Source: CAYMEV01 sp964389675 [NCBI: uncultured Candidatus Sumerlaeota bacterium]
GTDB lineage: Bacteria > CAYMEV01
NCBI GenBank assembly: GCA_964389675.1
Contig: CAYMEV010000011.1
Coordinates: 58,510 to 122,509, forward strand
DNA: 64,000 nucleotides
Direction: 5' to 3'
In this document: in pieces, positions 33,974 through 42,664 of the stretch
How positions within the stretch are numbered: the stretch's first letter is position 1
Layout of the letters: every line of letters starts with the position of its first letter
Notes under the pieces: model-generated
The model's input: the letters and a program-made list of their open reading frames with translations, nothing else
What the model was told of the DNA's origin: nothing
Database searches by the model: none
Program-made: the position numbers and the translations under genes

Positions 33974-35383
33974 TTATTTACTATTATTAAATATATAATT
34001 ATTAATAACTTGTAATATTTTTTCTAATTGAATGCCCCTTGAACCTTTAATCAGTATTTTATCATGATCTTTCAGCTTTGAAATAATAGTATCAATACTG
34101 TCTTCTTTTCTGAGAAAGCTGTACAGATTCTCATTCCTTACCCGTGATTTAATACTGTAGAACTCACTGCCTATGGTAATGACTGTTTCAATCCTCTTGC
34201 CGAAAGCGTATCTTACTGATTCCAGATGATACCTTCTGCTTTCTTCGCCAAGCTCAAGCATATCACCTAATATCACCATCTGTTTTTTTCCCCCCATCAC
34301 CTTTGAAAATGCATCCAGGGTACATTTAAGTGCATATGGGGAAGAGTTATAGCAGTCTTCATAGATGATATACCCATTGCTTTTATAAAGCCTGCTTCTC
34401 ATATCCGTGCCGCTGAATGAGCTTAATCCCTTATAGATGTCAAATGGGGATATCTGAAGGCAATCACAGAGGCATGCTGCAGAGACAGCATTTATCAGAT
34501 TGTGTTCACCCGGCAGCTTCAGCCTGACATCAATAACAGGCAGCCCTGATGGGAGAAGCATAGAAAATTCATGCAGTCCCATACTGTCAACTGCATATCT
34601 TGCGGGCTTCAGGCTGTATTTATCATTCAGGCTGTATCTGATTGTTTTTCCTTTCCATTTTTCCATAATACCTTCATACAGGATCCTGTCGTCATTAAAG
34701 AATATTATCAGCCCTTCGGGGTCCATATATTCAATAAATTCAAGCTTTGCGTCCCTTATTTCAGACAGACTGCTGAAGAACTCCCTGTGCACATCCTTAA
34801 TATTGAGTACCAATGCAGTATCGGGCTCAATTATCCTGGAAAGCCTGGAGATCTCTCCCTTAAAGCTCATGCCAACTTCAAATATCATTATCTCCGGATC
34901 ATCTTCCATGGAAAGGATTGAAAGAGGTACTCCTATCTGGCTGTTGTAGTTTTTTGGGGTGATGAAGGAGGAAATGCCTGAGCTTGAAAGAATGCTTCCA
35001 GTCATTTCCTTAACTGTTGTTTTGCCGACACTTCCAGTTATGATAGCCCTTCTTGCCTTCCTGAACCGTTTCATAAAAAGCCTGGCAAGATGCTGGACAG
35101 CATTTACGGTATCATCCACAAAAAGATAGGATATATCATCCCTTATTCCGGGAAGCCTGCCTGATTCAGAGCATATTATCAGTTTTGCACCCCTGCTGAC
35201 AGCTTCCGGAATGAAATCATGACCATCAAAGGTATCCCCTCTTATGGCAAGAAATATATCATTTTCCCTTATCAGCCTTGAATCCGGGCTGATCCCCCTT
35301 AATGGAGCACTCTTGAGCCTCTTTTCCAGGACAGGAAGGCTGTCAAGATCATCATATAGATCAAAGTGTATATCCGTTCTCAT
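33974..35383 (-). CDS. murF: UDP-N-acetylmuramoyl-tripeptide--D-Ala-D-Ala ligase
   Basis: MurF, 469 residues, which adds D-Ala-D-Ala to the UDP-MurNAc-tripeptide in the cytoplasm. The N-terminal domain holds IRGDTFDGHDFIPEAVSRGA. The ATP-binding P-loop is GSVGKTT (117-123). The central part has FEVGMSFKGEISRLS, and the C-terminal domain shows YEDCYNSSPYALKCTLDAF and VILGDMLELGEES. Length is usual. It follows mraY by 15 bp. A GAGGTGAT ribosome-like sequence at the mraY stop lies 14 nt before the ATG, further than ideal. Confidence 0.94.
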   Translation of the reverse strand: MRTDIHFDLYDDLDSLPVLEKRLKSAPLRGISPDSRLIRENDIFLAIRGDTFDGHDFIPEAVSRGAKLIICSESGRLPGIRDDISYLFVDDTVNAVQHLARLFMKRFRKARRAIITGSVGKTTVKEMTGSILSSSGISSFITPKNYNSQIGVPLSILSMEDDPEIMIFEVGMSFKGEISRLSRIIEPDTALVLNIKDVHREFFSSLSEIRDAKLEFIEYMDPEGLIIFFNDDRILYEGIMEKWKGKTIRYSLNDKYSLKPARYAVDSMGLHEFSMLLPSGLPVIDVRLKLPGEHNLINAVSAACLCDCLQISPFDIYKGLSSFSGTDMRSRLYKSNGYIIYEDCYNSSPYALKCTLDAFSKVMGGKKQMVILGDMLELGEESRRYHLESVRYAFGKRIETVITIGSEFYSIKSRVRNENLYSFLRKEDSIDTIISKLKDHDKILIKGSRGIQLEKILQVINNYIFNNSK

Positions 35384-35398
35384 AGTATTACTGGTTTA

Positions 35399-36553
35399 TC
35401 ACCTCAGCTTTATGAACAGGAGTGAGACAGCGCTGAAAAGTCCTGCAAGTATCCACAGCCTTATTACAAGCTTTGATTCTGAATATCCCTTAAATCGGAA
35501 ATGATCGTGCAGAGGGGCCCTGTAAAGGATTCTCTGGCCGAGATTCAGCCCTCCATTGTTAACCCCTCCTATCTGGTCCTGAATAAAGGAGGAGAACATT
35601 TCCAGGAAGAATAAAAAACCTGCAAAGAACAATAACAGCTCCTGTTTCAGCAGTACAGCGGTAGTAACTATAATACCCCCTATGGCAAGCGATCCGCTGT
35701 CTCCCATAAATATCTGGGCAGGATAGCTGTTATACCACAAAAAACCTATAACAGACCCGAAAAAGGCTGCAATGAATATGCTGATCTCACTGGCACCTTC
35801 GATCCAGTAAAAGTTCAGATAATCAGACCAGTGCAGATTACCCAGTATATAGGCATATATCGCATAGACCCCGAATGTAAATATACTGCTTCCTGCCAGA
35901 AGGCCGTCAAGGCCGTCTGTAAGGTTCACTCCATTGGTAAATACCCATACAAAGAAAAGGATCACCACAAAATAAATAAGGAATGGCAGATAAATGACAG
36001 GGTCTTTCATAAAAGGCACAAAAAATGCGCCTTCAAGGCCGGAGCCTTCCGAATACGGCGAGATCTGTTCAAAACAGACAAAAACAGCCAGCATCAGGCT
36101 GAATATGCCCTGCAGGAGCAGTTTGGTAATACGTAATATGCCCTTGTCAGCATCCTTATAGATCCTGATCTTGCTGTAATCATCCAGCAATCCCATGGTG
36201 CTGAACCAGACCAGTGAGAACAGGAGGATATGTATGAAACGGTTGCTGAGGTCTGCGCATATAACGGATGCAAAAAGGGTCGAAAGGATGAATATGATCC
36301 CGCCCATCTGTACTGTGCCCTTTTTCCCCTTCTCATCAATGACTGAATGAGCCTTCAGGCTCTCACTGCTGTGGTATTTTCTTGAATAATCGACAAAACC
36401 CATCTTAAACAGCAGTATTATCAGCCTTTTGCCCAAAAAGATAGCTATCAGAAATCCAATTATAGCAGCCAGTATTGCCCTGAAATTTACATATCCGAAT
36501 AACCTTAAAGTTGAAAAATAAGGGAAAAAATACTTGTATATCAGGTAAAGCAT
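35399..36553 (-). CDS. mraY: phospho-N-acetylmuramoyl-pentapeptide-transferase
   Basis: MraY, 384 residues and about ten membrane helices, which transfers phospho-MurNAc-pentapeptide to undecaprenyl phosphate to make lipid I. Diagnostic motifs are KKGTVQMGGIIF (variant of the usual TPTMGG), TNGVNLTDGLDGL, FLWYNSYPAQIFMGDSGSLA and LGQRILYRAPLHDHF. Start and stop codons of mraY and murG share one base (TGATG), so translation is coupled to the MurG fusion gene. The order murG-mraY-murF differs from the usual dcw cluster. Confidence 0.95.
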   Translation of the reverse strand: MLYLIYKYFFPYFSTLRLFGYVNFRAILAAIIGFLIAIFLGKRLIILLFKMGFVDYSRKYHSSESLKAHSVIDEKGKKGTVQMGGIIFILSTLFASVICADLSNRFIHILLFSLVWFSTMGLLDDYSKIRIYKDADKGILRITKLLLQGIFSLMLAVFVCFEQISPYSEGSGLEGAFFVPFMKDPVIYLPFLIYFVVILFFVWVFTNGVNLTDGLDGLLAGSSIFTFGVYAIYAYILGNLHWSDYLNFYWIEGASEISIFIAAFFGSVIGFLWYNSYPAQIFMGDSGSLAIGGIIVTTAVLLKQELLLFFAGFLFFLEMFSSFIQDQIGGVNNGGLNLGQRILYRAPLHDHFRFKGYSESKLVIRLWILAGLFSAVSLLFIKLR

Positions 36554-39500
36554 CAGCTCTTCTCCACCATTTTTAATAGCTTATTATAGTTCTCTTTTAT
36601 CCTGAACAGCGATTCATGGTCATTACTTGTCAGCGGTATTGAGTCAAGTTTTTCACTTACCCTGGCTATGCTTTCGGCTGTGCTGTTTCGCTGAAGGTAT
36701 GAGATTATCCCTTTGATCGCAGAATTTCTCAATTTCCAGTCAAAGGCATCAACTTCTGAAAGGAGCAGTTCAAGGTCGGCAATATTATTGCTTGTACAGC
36801 CAAGAGTAAAAAGAGCTTCATATTTGACCATGAAATACCTGTCTCTGGCAAGCAGCCTTATATGCTTTACAATATCATCATTTACATGCTCAGCAAAGCC
36901 TCTTAATGCAATCAAAGCATAGGCTCTCACCTCAAAATGCCTGTCTGTAAGGCCTGATATAAGAATCTTCTCTACGCTATTATTATATAACCCGATCTTA
37001 TTCAGGGCTTCTATCGCATTTCTACGTATAATTGCATTATATTCATAATCTCCTGTCAGAAAACTGAAAAATATATTTCGTTTCCCGGCCTTTCTGGTTA
37101 ATACAGAAGCAAGAAAACCTGTCTCATCATCCTTTCTCATATTCCCGATCAGCTTTACAGCGCAGTTTTTCAGCCACCATGAACGTCCATACCTGAATGA
37201 ATTAAGCCTTAGAATAAGGTATTCTCTATCGAATTTCATAAGCTTTTCATAGGGAAGCTGGGCAAATTTCAGTGCAGGCCCGCTTTCTGGATCTTCTTTC
37301 CGCATCTGAGCGCCGGTTTTATCCTTTCCAGCCTTTTTCAGAGGCCCCTTAATATTAAGTATCCGGCTGAATACACAAAAACCTGTTGCAGAAACTGCAA
37401 GGGGAATGAACAGTGCCCATCCGCTGTCTGCCCTGTTGAACCTGAAACACAGGATCCCGAATATAAAAAGGCTGAATATTATAATAAGCTTCGTAGATTC
37501 TTCAATCCTGCCATAATTATCAAAAACAGAAGCAGGAGCTGCTTTTCCATCTTTCTTCGGCCAGCCTGTTAAAAGGGAAAGGAGAATGAAAACAAGTGCA
37601 TACAATGAAAACAGGACTGATATGCCTATTGCATTTATATCAAAAAGCGCCTTTAATGCAAGGTCAGATAATAAAATCCCGCTGAATATAATAATATAGG
37701 ACCTTCTTGCAGCAAGCTTCTGCATCCTGATAAGGACATATACTATGGGAATCAGGGTCAGCAGAGGGCTAAGCATAATAAAAAACGGGAATATGATGCT
37801 TATATTCCTGTTTGATATAAAACCAGAAAGCAAAAATTGCAGTTCCCTCGAAAGCAGAAGAAGGACGATTATTACAGGCAGGGTATAAAACAATATTCCC
37901 CTGATAAAGCTGTCTATAATGAATATATCATTACCTGTTTCTATTCTGCGGGCAAACTTGCCCCTTACCATTTTTACTATCAGGTTAATGAATGGAATTA
38001 AGAAAAGCAGCGAGACTGCAAGGTATTTATAAGAAACAGGGTCTTTTTCATTTACATAAAATAATGCGCTGAAGAAGAACAGAGTAAGCAAAGATGCCTC
38101 GCAGAAACAGACCAGATCATTTACCGGGCTGCATCCGGCCTGTCTCTTCATGCCCTTTGCCAGGAAAATAATGAGCAGGACCGCATCCGAGACCAGAAAA
38201 TATATGCTTACCCATATATAAAAATACGAAATGCTCAGACTGCCGTAGAAGAAAACTGATAAGGCGGAAAGATATGCCAGAAACAATACGGCCTCAAACT
38301 CATTTTCTGATTTGTTTATCAGCTTTCTCAGCATATTATCTACTGATATCAGCACCAGTAATGGTATATACAGCACAGATATATTATCATCAATATTATA
38401 AAGAAGCAGATAGCATGCTGTCATTGCAATTATGGCGGAAACAGCATATGATAAATTAGAGACATATATTTTAAGGCCTTCTCTGCAGAAATTATCCTTC
38501 CTTAAAAGGTAAAGGAAAAAATACATGAGGAAGATAATTGCTGATTCAATACCTGTAAAATCAACTCTCCTGGAGTAATATAGAAAGGCCATCGCTATTA
38601 CTCCAAGTACAATAAGCATACGGACCATAATTGACAGGCTGGTGCGAATATGCCTTAAATGCTTTTCTTTTCTTTCTTTAAGCTCTTCTTCAATAAACCC
38701 TGCTGAAAGCGCTTCGGTATCTGCAGGTTTATAATCCAGAAGATTCTGCTGTATTTTCAGGAAGGATTCATCTTCCCCTAAAAAAGCCTCAAAAAGCTCT
38801 AAAAACCTTTTTTTGCTTATTATTATCTCTGATCTATCACCTTCTGTCTTTTCCCTGTATTCATAAAGTATCATCCCCAGCCCGCTTTTATATATCTCCC
38901 TGCAGTTCTTCAGCTGATGCTCACCTGCTATTTCAATTTTTGGAATAAATATGGCGGGTATGCCTGCATCCAGGACCTCGAAAGCAGAACCTGCACCTCC
39001 CCTTACTACTGCAAGGTCGCATATACTAAGGAAATCGGTCATATTGTACAGAAACCTGTGAGGCTTATAGAAATCGGAGATATCCTCAGGTAAAAAGCCG
39101 GATTGCTTTATGACCGAGAGGGTATATTCATATGCATCATATTCATCATCACTGTACAGGCCTGTAGAATGGATGATGCATATTTTCCCCCTGTATTTCG
39201 AAAGCTCCCCTATGGATTCTGCGATCAGCTTATTGATATTCTTTGCACCCTGGCTTCCCCCTGAGACAAGAATGATCTTTCTGTCCTCAGGTATGCCGAG
39301 TTTTTCACGCAGCATTGCCTTTTTATCCTCTTTCATCCCCCTGATGTCCTTTATTTCGTGCCTGACCGGATATCCTGTATATACAGCCTTTTCGCCGTAT
39401 AACCTTCTGGTATCATCAAAAGCTGTAAATATCCTGTCGCTAAGGAGGCCGAAAGTGCTGTTTGCCAGACCCGGATCAACATTGGGCTCCACAGAAAGTA

Positions 39501-39900
39501 TCAGGGGAGGCATTTTGAAGACAATTCTGCAGAAAATACGGTATATTGCTGATGAAACAAGAACAGGTACAGATACAAAACCGCCTGATGATATGACTAT
39601 ATCCGGCCTGTAGATAAAAAGGTAGAAGATGCTGAGAATAATGCCGAAAAGCATTTCCCTCAGGAAGCTGAACCACTGAAAGGGATCCTTGCTCCGCGGA
39701 AACTGATGTGCCCTGACAGGCAGAAATCTGTAGTCAGAATATTCTTTCCTGTTTATGATCTTATATTCAGGCCTGCTCTTCAGCCCCAGATAAAATATCC
39801 TGTCAATTTCTATGCTCTTTCTTAGATATCCGGCAAAGGCAAGATTGGGATAGACATGTCCGCCTGTGCCGCCCCCTGCGAGAAAAAGCCTGTAGCCCAA
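36553..39900 (-). CDS. murG: MurG fused to multi-spanning membrane domain and HEAT repeats
   Basis: A 1115-residue fusion. Residues ~1-395 are MurG, which adds GlcNAc to lipid I to form lipid II: GGTGGHVYPN (His15), SVEPNVDPGLANS, GYPVRHEI, VSGGSQGAKNIN and VVRGGAGSAFEVLDAG. Residues ~405-830 contain about 14 predicted membrane helices (e.g. MLIVLGVIAMAFLYY, GILFYTLPVIIVLLLLSREL, FPFFIMLSPLLTLIPIVYVL). Residues ~880-1115 hold HEAT-like repeats (IRRNAIEALNKIG, VRAYALIALRGFA, VKYEALFTLG, LRNSAIKGIISYL). Typical MurG is about 360 residues and has no such domains. The helix number recalls the lipid II flippase MurJ, but I see no firm MurJ signature. The start is TTG with AGGAG 7 nt upstream. It is coupled to mraY. 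Confidence 0.88.
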   Translation of the reverse strand: MGYRLFLAGGGTGGHVYPNLAFAGYLRKSIEIDRIFYLGLKSRPEYKIINRKEYSDYRFLPVRAHQFPRSKDPFQWFSFLREMLFGIILSIFYLFIYRPDIVISSGGFVSVPVLVSSAIYRIFCRIVFKMPPLILSVEPNVDPGLANSTFGLLSDRIFTAFDDTRRLYGEKAVYTGYPVRHEIKDIRGMKEDKKAMLREKLGIPEDRKIILVSGGSQGAKNINKLIAESIGELSKYRGKICIIHSTGLYSDDEYDAYEYTLSVIKQSGFLPEDISDFYKPHRFLYNMTDFLSICDLAVVRGGAGSAFEVLDAGIPAIFIPKIEIAGEHQLKNCREIYKSGLGMILYEYREKTEGDRSEIIISKKRFLELFEAFLGEDESFLKIQQNLLDYKPADTEALSAGFIEEELKERKEKHLRHIRTSLSIMVRMLIVLGVIAMAFLYYSRRVDFTGIESAIIFLMYFFLYLLRKDNFCREGLKIYVSNLSYAVSAIIAMTACYLLLYNIDDNISVLYIPLLVLISVDNMLRKLINKSENEFEAVLFLAYLSALSVFFYGSLSISYFYIWVSIYFLVSDAVLLIIFLAKGMKRQAGCSPVNDLVCFCEASLLTLFFFSALFYVNEKDPVSYKYLAVSLLFLIPFINLIVKMVRGKFARRIETGNDIFIIDSFIRGILFYTLPVIIVLLLLSRELQFLLSGFISNRNISIIFPFFIMLSPLLTLIPIVYVLIRMQKLAARRSYIIIFSGILLSDLALKALFDINAIGISVLFSLYALVFILLSLLTGWPKKDGKAAPASVFDNYGRIEESTKLIIIFSLFIFGILCFRFNRADSGWALFIPLAVSATGFCVFSRILNIKGPLKKAGKDKTGAQMRKEDPESGPALKFAQLPYEKLMKFDREYLILRLNSFRYGRSWWLKNCAVKLIGNMRKDDETGFLASVLTRKAGKRNIFFSFLTGDYEYNAIIRRNAIEALNKIGLYNNSVEKILISGLTDRHFEVRAYALIALRGFAEHVNDDIVKHIRLLARDRYFMVKYEALFTLGCTSNNIADLELLLSEVDAFDWKLRNSAIKGIISYLQRNSTAESIARVSEKLDSIPLTSNDHESLFRIKENYNKLLKMVEKS

Positions 39901-39913
39901 GTCCTATCTCCTG

Positions 39914-41323
39914 TTATATATTAAAATCAAATTCTTCCAGCAGGTCAGGGATAATTATCCTGTCCTTATCCCTGATATCAAACCTGTCTTCGATCTTTGC
40001 CTTGAATTCTGTAAGTGAATCAATTTCACCATGCACCAGTATTACTTTTGGAGGGATCCTGTCAAAATCTGCAAGCCAGTCAAGCATATCGTTGTAGTCT
40101 CCATGCGAAGATAGCCCTGTCATCTGCCTTACTTTCAGCTTTACAGGAAAATAGCTTCCATGTATTTTTATCTTTTTGATTCCGTTAAGTATTGCATCCC
40201 CTCTGGTACCCGGACTCTGAAAACCGCTGAGCAGCATCATATTGTCAGGGTTTGGAAGCCTGTATTTCAGGTGGTGCAGTATTCTTCCCCCTGAAAGCAT
40301 GCCGCTTGCTGAAATAAGTATCATAGGCCCTGCTTTCTCATTGATCTTTTTGCTTTCATTGGGAGTGGTTGTAAATATTGTCCTTTCCGGGTAAAGCCTG
40401 TTGAATTTACGGAAATAACTGCTCAGCTCCAGCTTCTTCTTATTATATATATGTGTTGCCTTTATTGCAAGAGGACTGTCGACATAGAGCGATACCGCAG
40501 GAGGAAGCTTTCCTTCAGTTTCCATCTGGTAGAGGTAAAAGAGTATGTTCTGTGTCCTTTCCACTGCAAATGCAGGTATTATAAGGGTTGATTCCTTTTT
40601 GAGTATATATTTTATGCAGTCATCCAGGACTTCGGTTATATCCTCTTCCTCATGGAGCCTGTTGCCGTATGTGCCTTCCATTATCAGAATATCCACATCC
40701 TTCTTTATAGCTGGATCAGGCGATATATCATCATCCCTGGAATTTCCGAAATCACCGGTAAAAAGCATCTTGAATGGCTTATTATCCCTTAAGACCTTGA
40801 ATTCAATAAAGGCGGACCCGAATATATGCCCTGCATTTGAAAATTTAAACTCGAATACATCATTCACTCGAAAAGGTGTTTCATAATCAATTCCTCTCAG
40901 CAGCTGGCTTGCTGCGATAGCATCCTGTGTATCATACAGCGGCAATGGTTCCAGGTGCTTTGAATACCCCCTTTTTCTTGCAAACTTTGTATCCTCTTCC
41001 TGTATATGGGCACTGTCGGCAAGAAGAATTTCTGTCAGTTCCTTGGTGGTCCTGGTGCATATTATAGGATTATCATAACCGAAATGTGTCATCCTCGGCA
41101 AATAACCGCTGTGGTCTATATGCGCATGACTGAGGAAGATATAATCTATAGGCATCCTGGTGATACCGTCTGTACTCCAGTTCATTTCCCTGAGTTTTTT
41201 CTTCCCCTGGAACAGCCCGCAGTCAAATAGAAACCTGATTGATTTCCCTTTGTAATCAGCTACTACATAATGCTTTGACCCGGTTACGGTCTGCGCTGCA
41301 CCAAAAAATTTAATCTTTGACAT
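39914..41323 (-). CDS. MBL-fold/beta-CASP RNA-processing hydrolase
   Basis: A 469-residue metallo-beta-lactamase with beta-CASP and RMMBL regions, the CPSF73/YSH1-like bacterial group of RNases. The zinc motif is SHAHIDHSGYLPRM. Later ligands lie in FTGDFGNSRDDD, IIPAFAVERTQNILF, ISASGMLSGGRILHHL, SSHGDYNDMLDWL and LVHGEIDSL. Members act as endo- or 5'-exonucleases on RNA, and the substrate is unknown. AAGGA precedes the ATG. It is 13 bp upstream of murG on the same strand and so likely heads the wall operon. Confidence 0.9.
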   Translation of the reverse strand: MSKIKFFGAAQTVTGSKHYVVADYKGKSIRFLFDCGLFQGKKKLREMNWSTDGITRMPIDYIFLSHAHIDHSGYLPRMTHFGYDNPIICTRTTKELTEILLADSAHIQEEDTKFARKRGYSKHLEPLPLYDTQDAIAASQLLRGIDYETPFRVNDVFEFKFSNAGHIFGSAFIEFKVLRDNKPFKMLFTGDFGNSRDDDISPDPAIKKDVDILIMEGTYGNRLHEEEDITEVLDDCIKYILKKESTLIIPAFAVERTQNILFYLYQMETEGKLPPAVSLYVDSPLAIKATHIYNKKKLELSSYFRKFNRLYPERTIFTTTPNESKKINEKAGPMILISASGMLSGGRILHHLKYRLPNPDNMMLLSGFQSPGTRGDAILNGIKKIKIHGSYFPVKLKVRQMTGLSSHGDYNDMLDWLADFDRIPPKVILVHGEIDSLTEFKAKIEDRFDIRDKDRIIIPDLLEEFDFNI

Positions 41324-41407
41324 AATCAGTCCTTCCTTTATATATGTTTTGTTCTATATTTATCTGATATAGTACATTAAAAATAATATTTGAAAAGGAA
41401 AGATTAT

Positions 41408-42643
41408 ATGGATACTGCAAATATTTTTTCCAAAAGAGCATTAAACCTGAAGCCTTCACCCATAAGAGAGCTTTTTAAATACTCTGCTGACAAAGAGATA
41501 ATATCCTTCGGAGGAGGCTATCCTGCACCCTGCACTTTTCCTCTTGAGCAGGTCAGCCTCAGGACGATTTACGGACAGGAGATAAGCATATCCAAAAAAG
41601 AGATCCTGGCATTTCTTCAATATGGGCCTTCTCAGGGAGATTCGAGCCTTCTTTCATCGATTGCAGGGTGGCAGCTATACAAAAACAATGTTAAAATGGA
41701 TAAAAGCAGGTTTCTTATCCTTAACGGTTCACAGGAAGGCATATTTGCTCTGGGGTTCCTCATGATTGATGACGGGGACCTTATCGCAGTCACAGAGCCT
41801 ACATATCCAGGCACGATCTCTGCTTTCAATGCCTTCAGGCCGGAATATCTTTCAATCCCCGTAACTTCTAACGGCATAGACCTTGACTTTTTTAGAGAAA
41901 AAATTGCTGAACTGAAGGGTGCAGGCAGGAAAATGCCAAAATTCATATATATAATCCCCAATGGCCACAACCCCGCAGGGGTAACGATGGACCTGAAATG
42001 CAGAAAAGCGCTGCTGGAAATATGCAGCAGATTTAATATCTGTATCATTGAGGATGATCCCTATGAGCTTGTAAGATTTCATGATAATCCTGTCCCTACC
42101 CTCCAGTCGCTTGACACAAATGAGCTTGTCATCCGTCTGGACAGCTTCTCCAAGATCCTGATACCCGGACTAAGGATAGGCTATGTTTCAGGGCCGGTAC
42201 CTGTGATAAAAATGATAGAATTATTCAAGCAGGCTTCAAACCTGCATACATCATCATTTGCCCAGGGGCTCTTATGCGCTTACCTCAAAAGCACAGGATT
42301 TGATGGATTTTCAGGACATATAAAAAAGGTTGCCGGATATTACAGCCAGAAAATGGAATATACAGCCACGCTCCTTGATGAACATATCAGTCCCTATGCA
42401 GATTATGAAAGGCCTGATTCCGGGCTTTTTATCTGGCTTACGCTAAAGGAAAAAATAAATGCAGGAAGGCTTCTTTTTGACAATATAAGCCGGCATAAGG
42501 TCATAGCCGTTCCCGGAAGCAGTTTCTCAACATCTGGAGGGCTTCATAATTCATTGCGCCTGTCATTCGGCACTCTTGACAATGAAGATATTAAAAATGG
42601 CATATTGAGGCTTAAAACCCTTCTTGATACATACTCTCAATAA
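41408..42643 (+). CDS. PLP-dependent aminotransferase (2-aminoadipate/LysN type)
   Basis: A 411-residue fold-type I aminotransferase, class I/II. Landmarks are FGGGYPAPCTFP, NGSQEGIFALGFLMIDDGD, EPTYPGTISAF, PNGHNPAGVTM (Asn for the PLP ring), EDDPYELVRF and the Schiff-base Lys in RLDSFSKILIPGLRIGY, with substrate Arg in NSLRLSFGT. Closest in pattern to LysN/multi-substrate aminotransferases of the MocR-like group without the DNA-binding domain. The open frame begins with TTG 41390, but AAGGAA 7 nt before ATG 41408 sets this start. Stops of this gene and the convergent antiporter are 21 bp apart. Confidence 0.92.
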   Translation: MDTANIFSKRALNLKPSPIRELFKYSADKEIISFGGGYPAPCTFPLEQVSLRTIYGQEISISKKEILAFLQYGPSQGDSSLLSSIAGWQLYKNNVKMDKSRFLILNGSQEGIFALGFLMIDDGDLIAVTEPTYPGTISAFNAFRPEYLSIPVTSNGIDLDFFREKIAELKGAGRKMPKFIYIIPNGHNPAGVTMDLKCRKALLEICSRFNICIIEDDPYELVRFHDNPVPTLQSLDTNELVIRLDSFSKILIPGLRIGYVSGPVPVIKMIELFKQASNLHTSSFAQGLLCAYLKSTGFDGFSGHIKKVAGYYSQKMEYTATLLDEHISPYADYERPDSGLFIWLTLKEKINAGRLLFDNISRHKVIAVPGSSFSTSGGLHNSLRLSFGTLDNEDIKNGILRLKTLLDTYSQ

Positions 42644-42664
42644 TTACTGCAATAAATACTGCCA

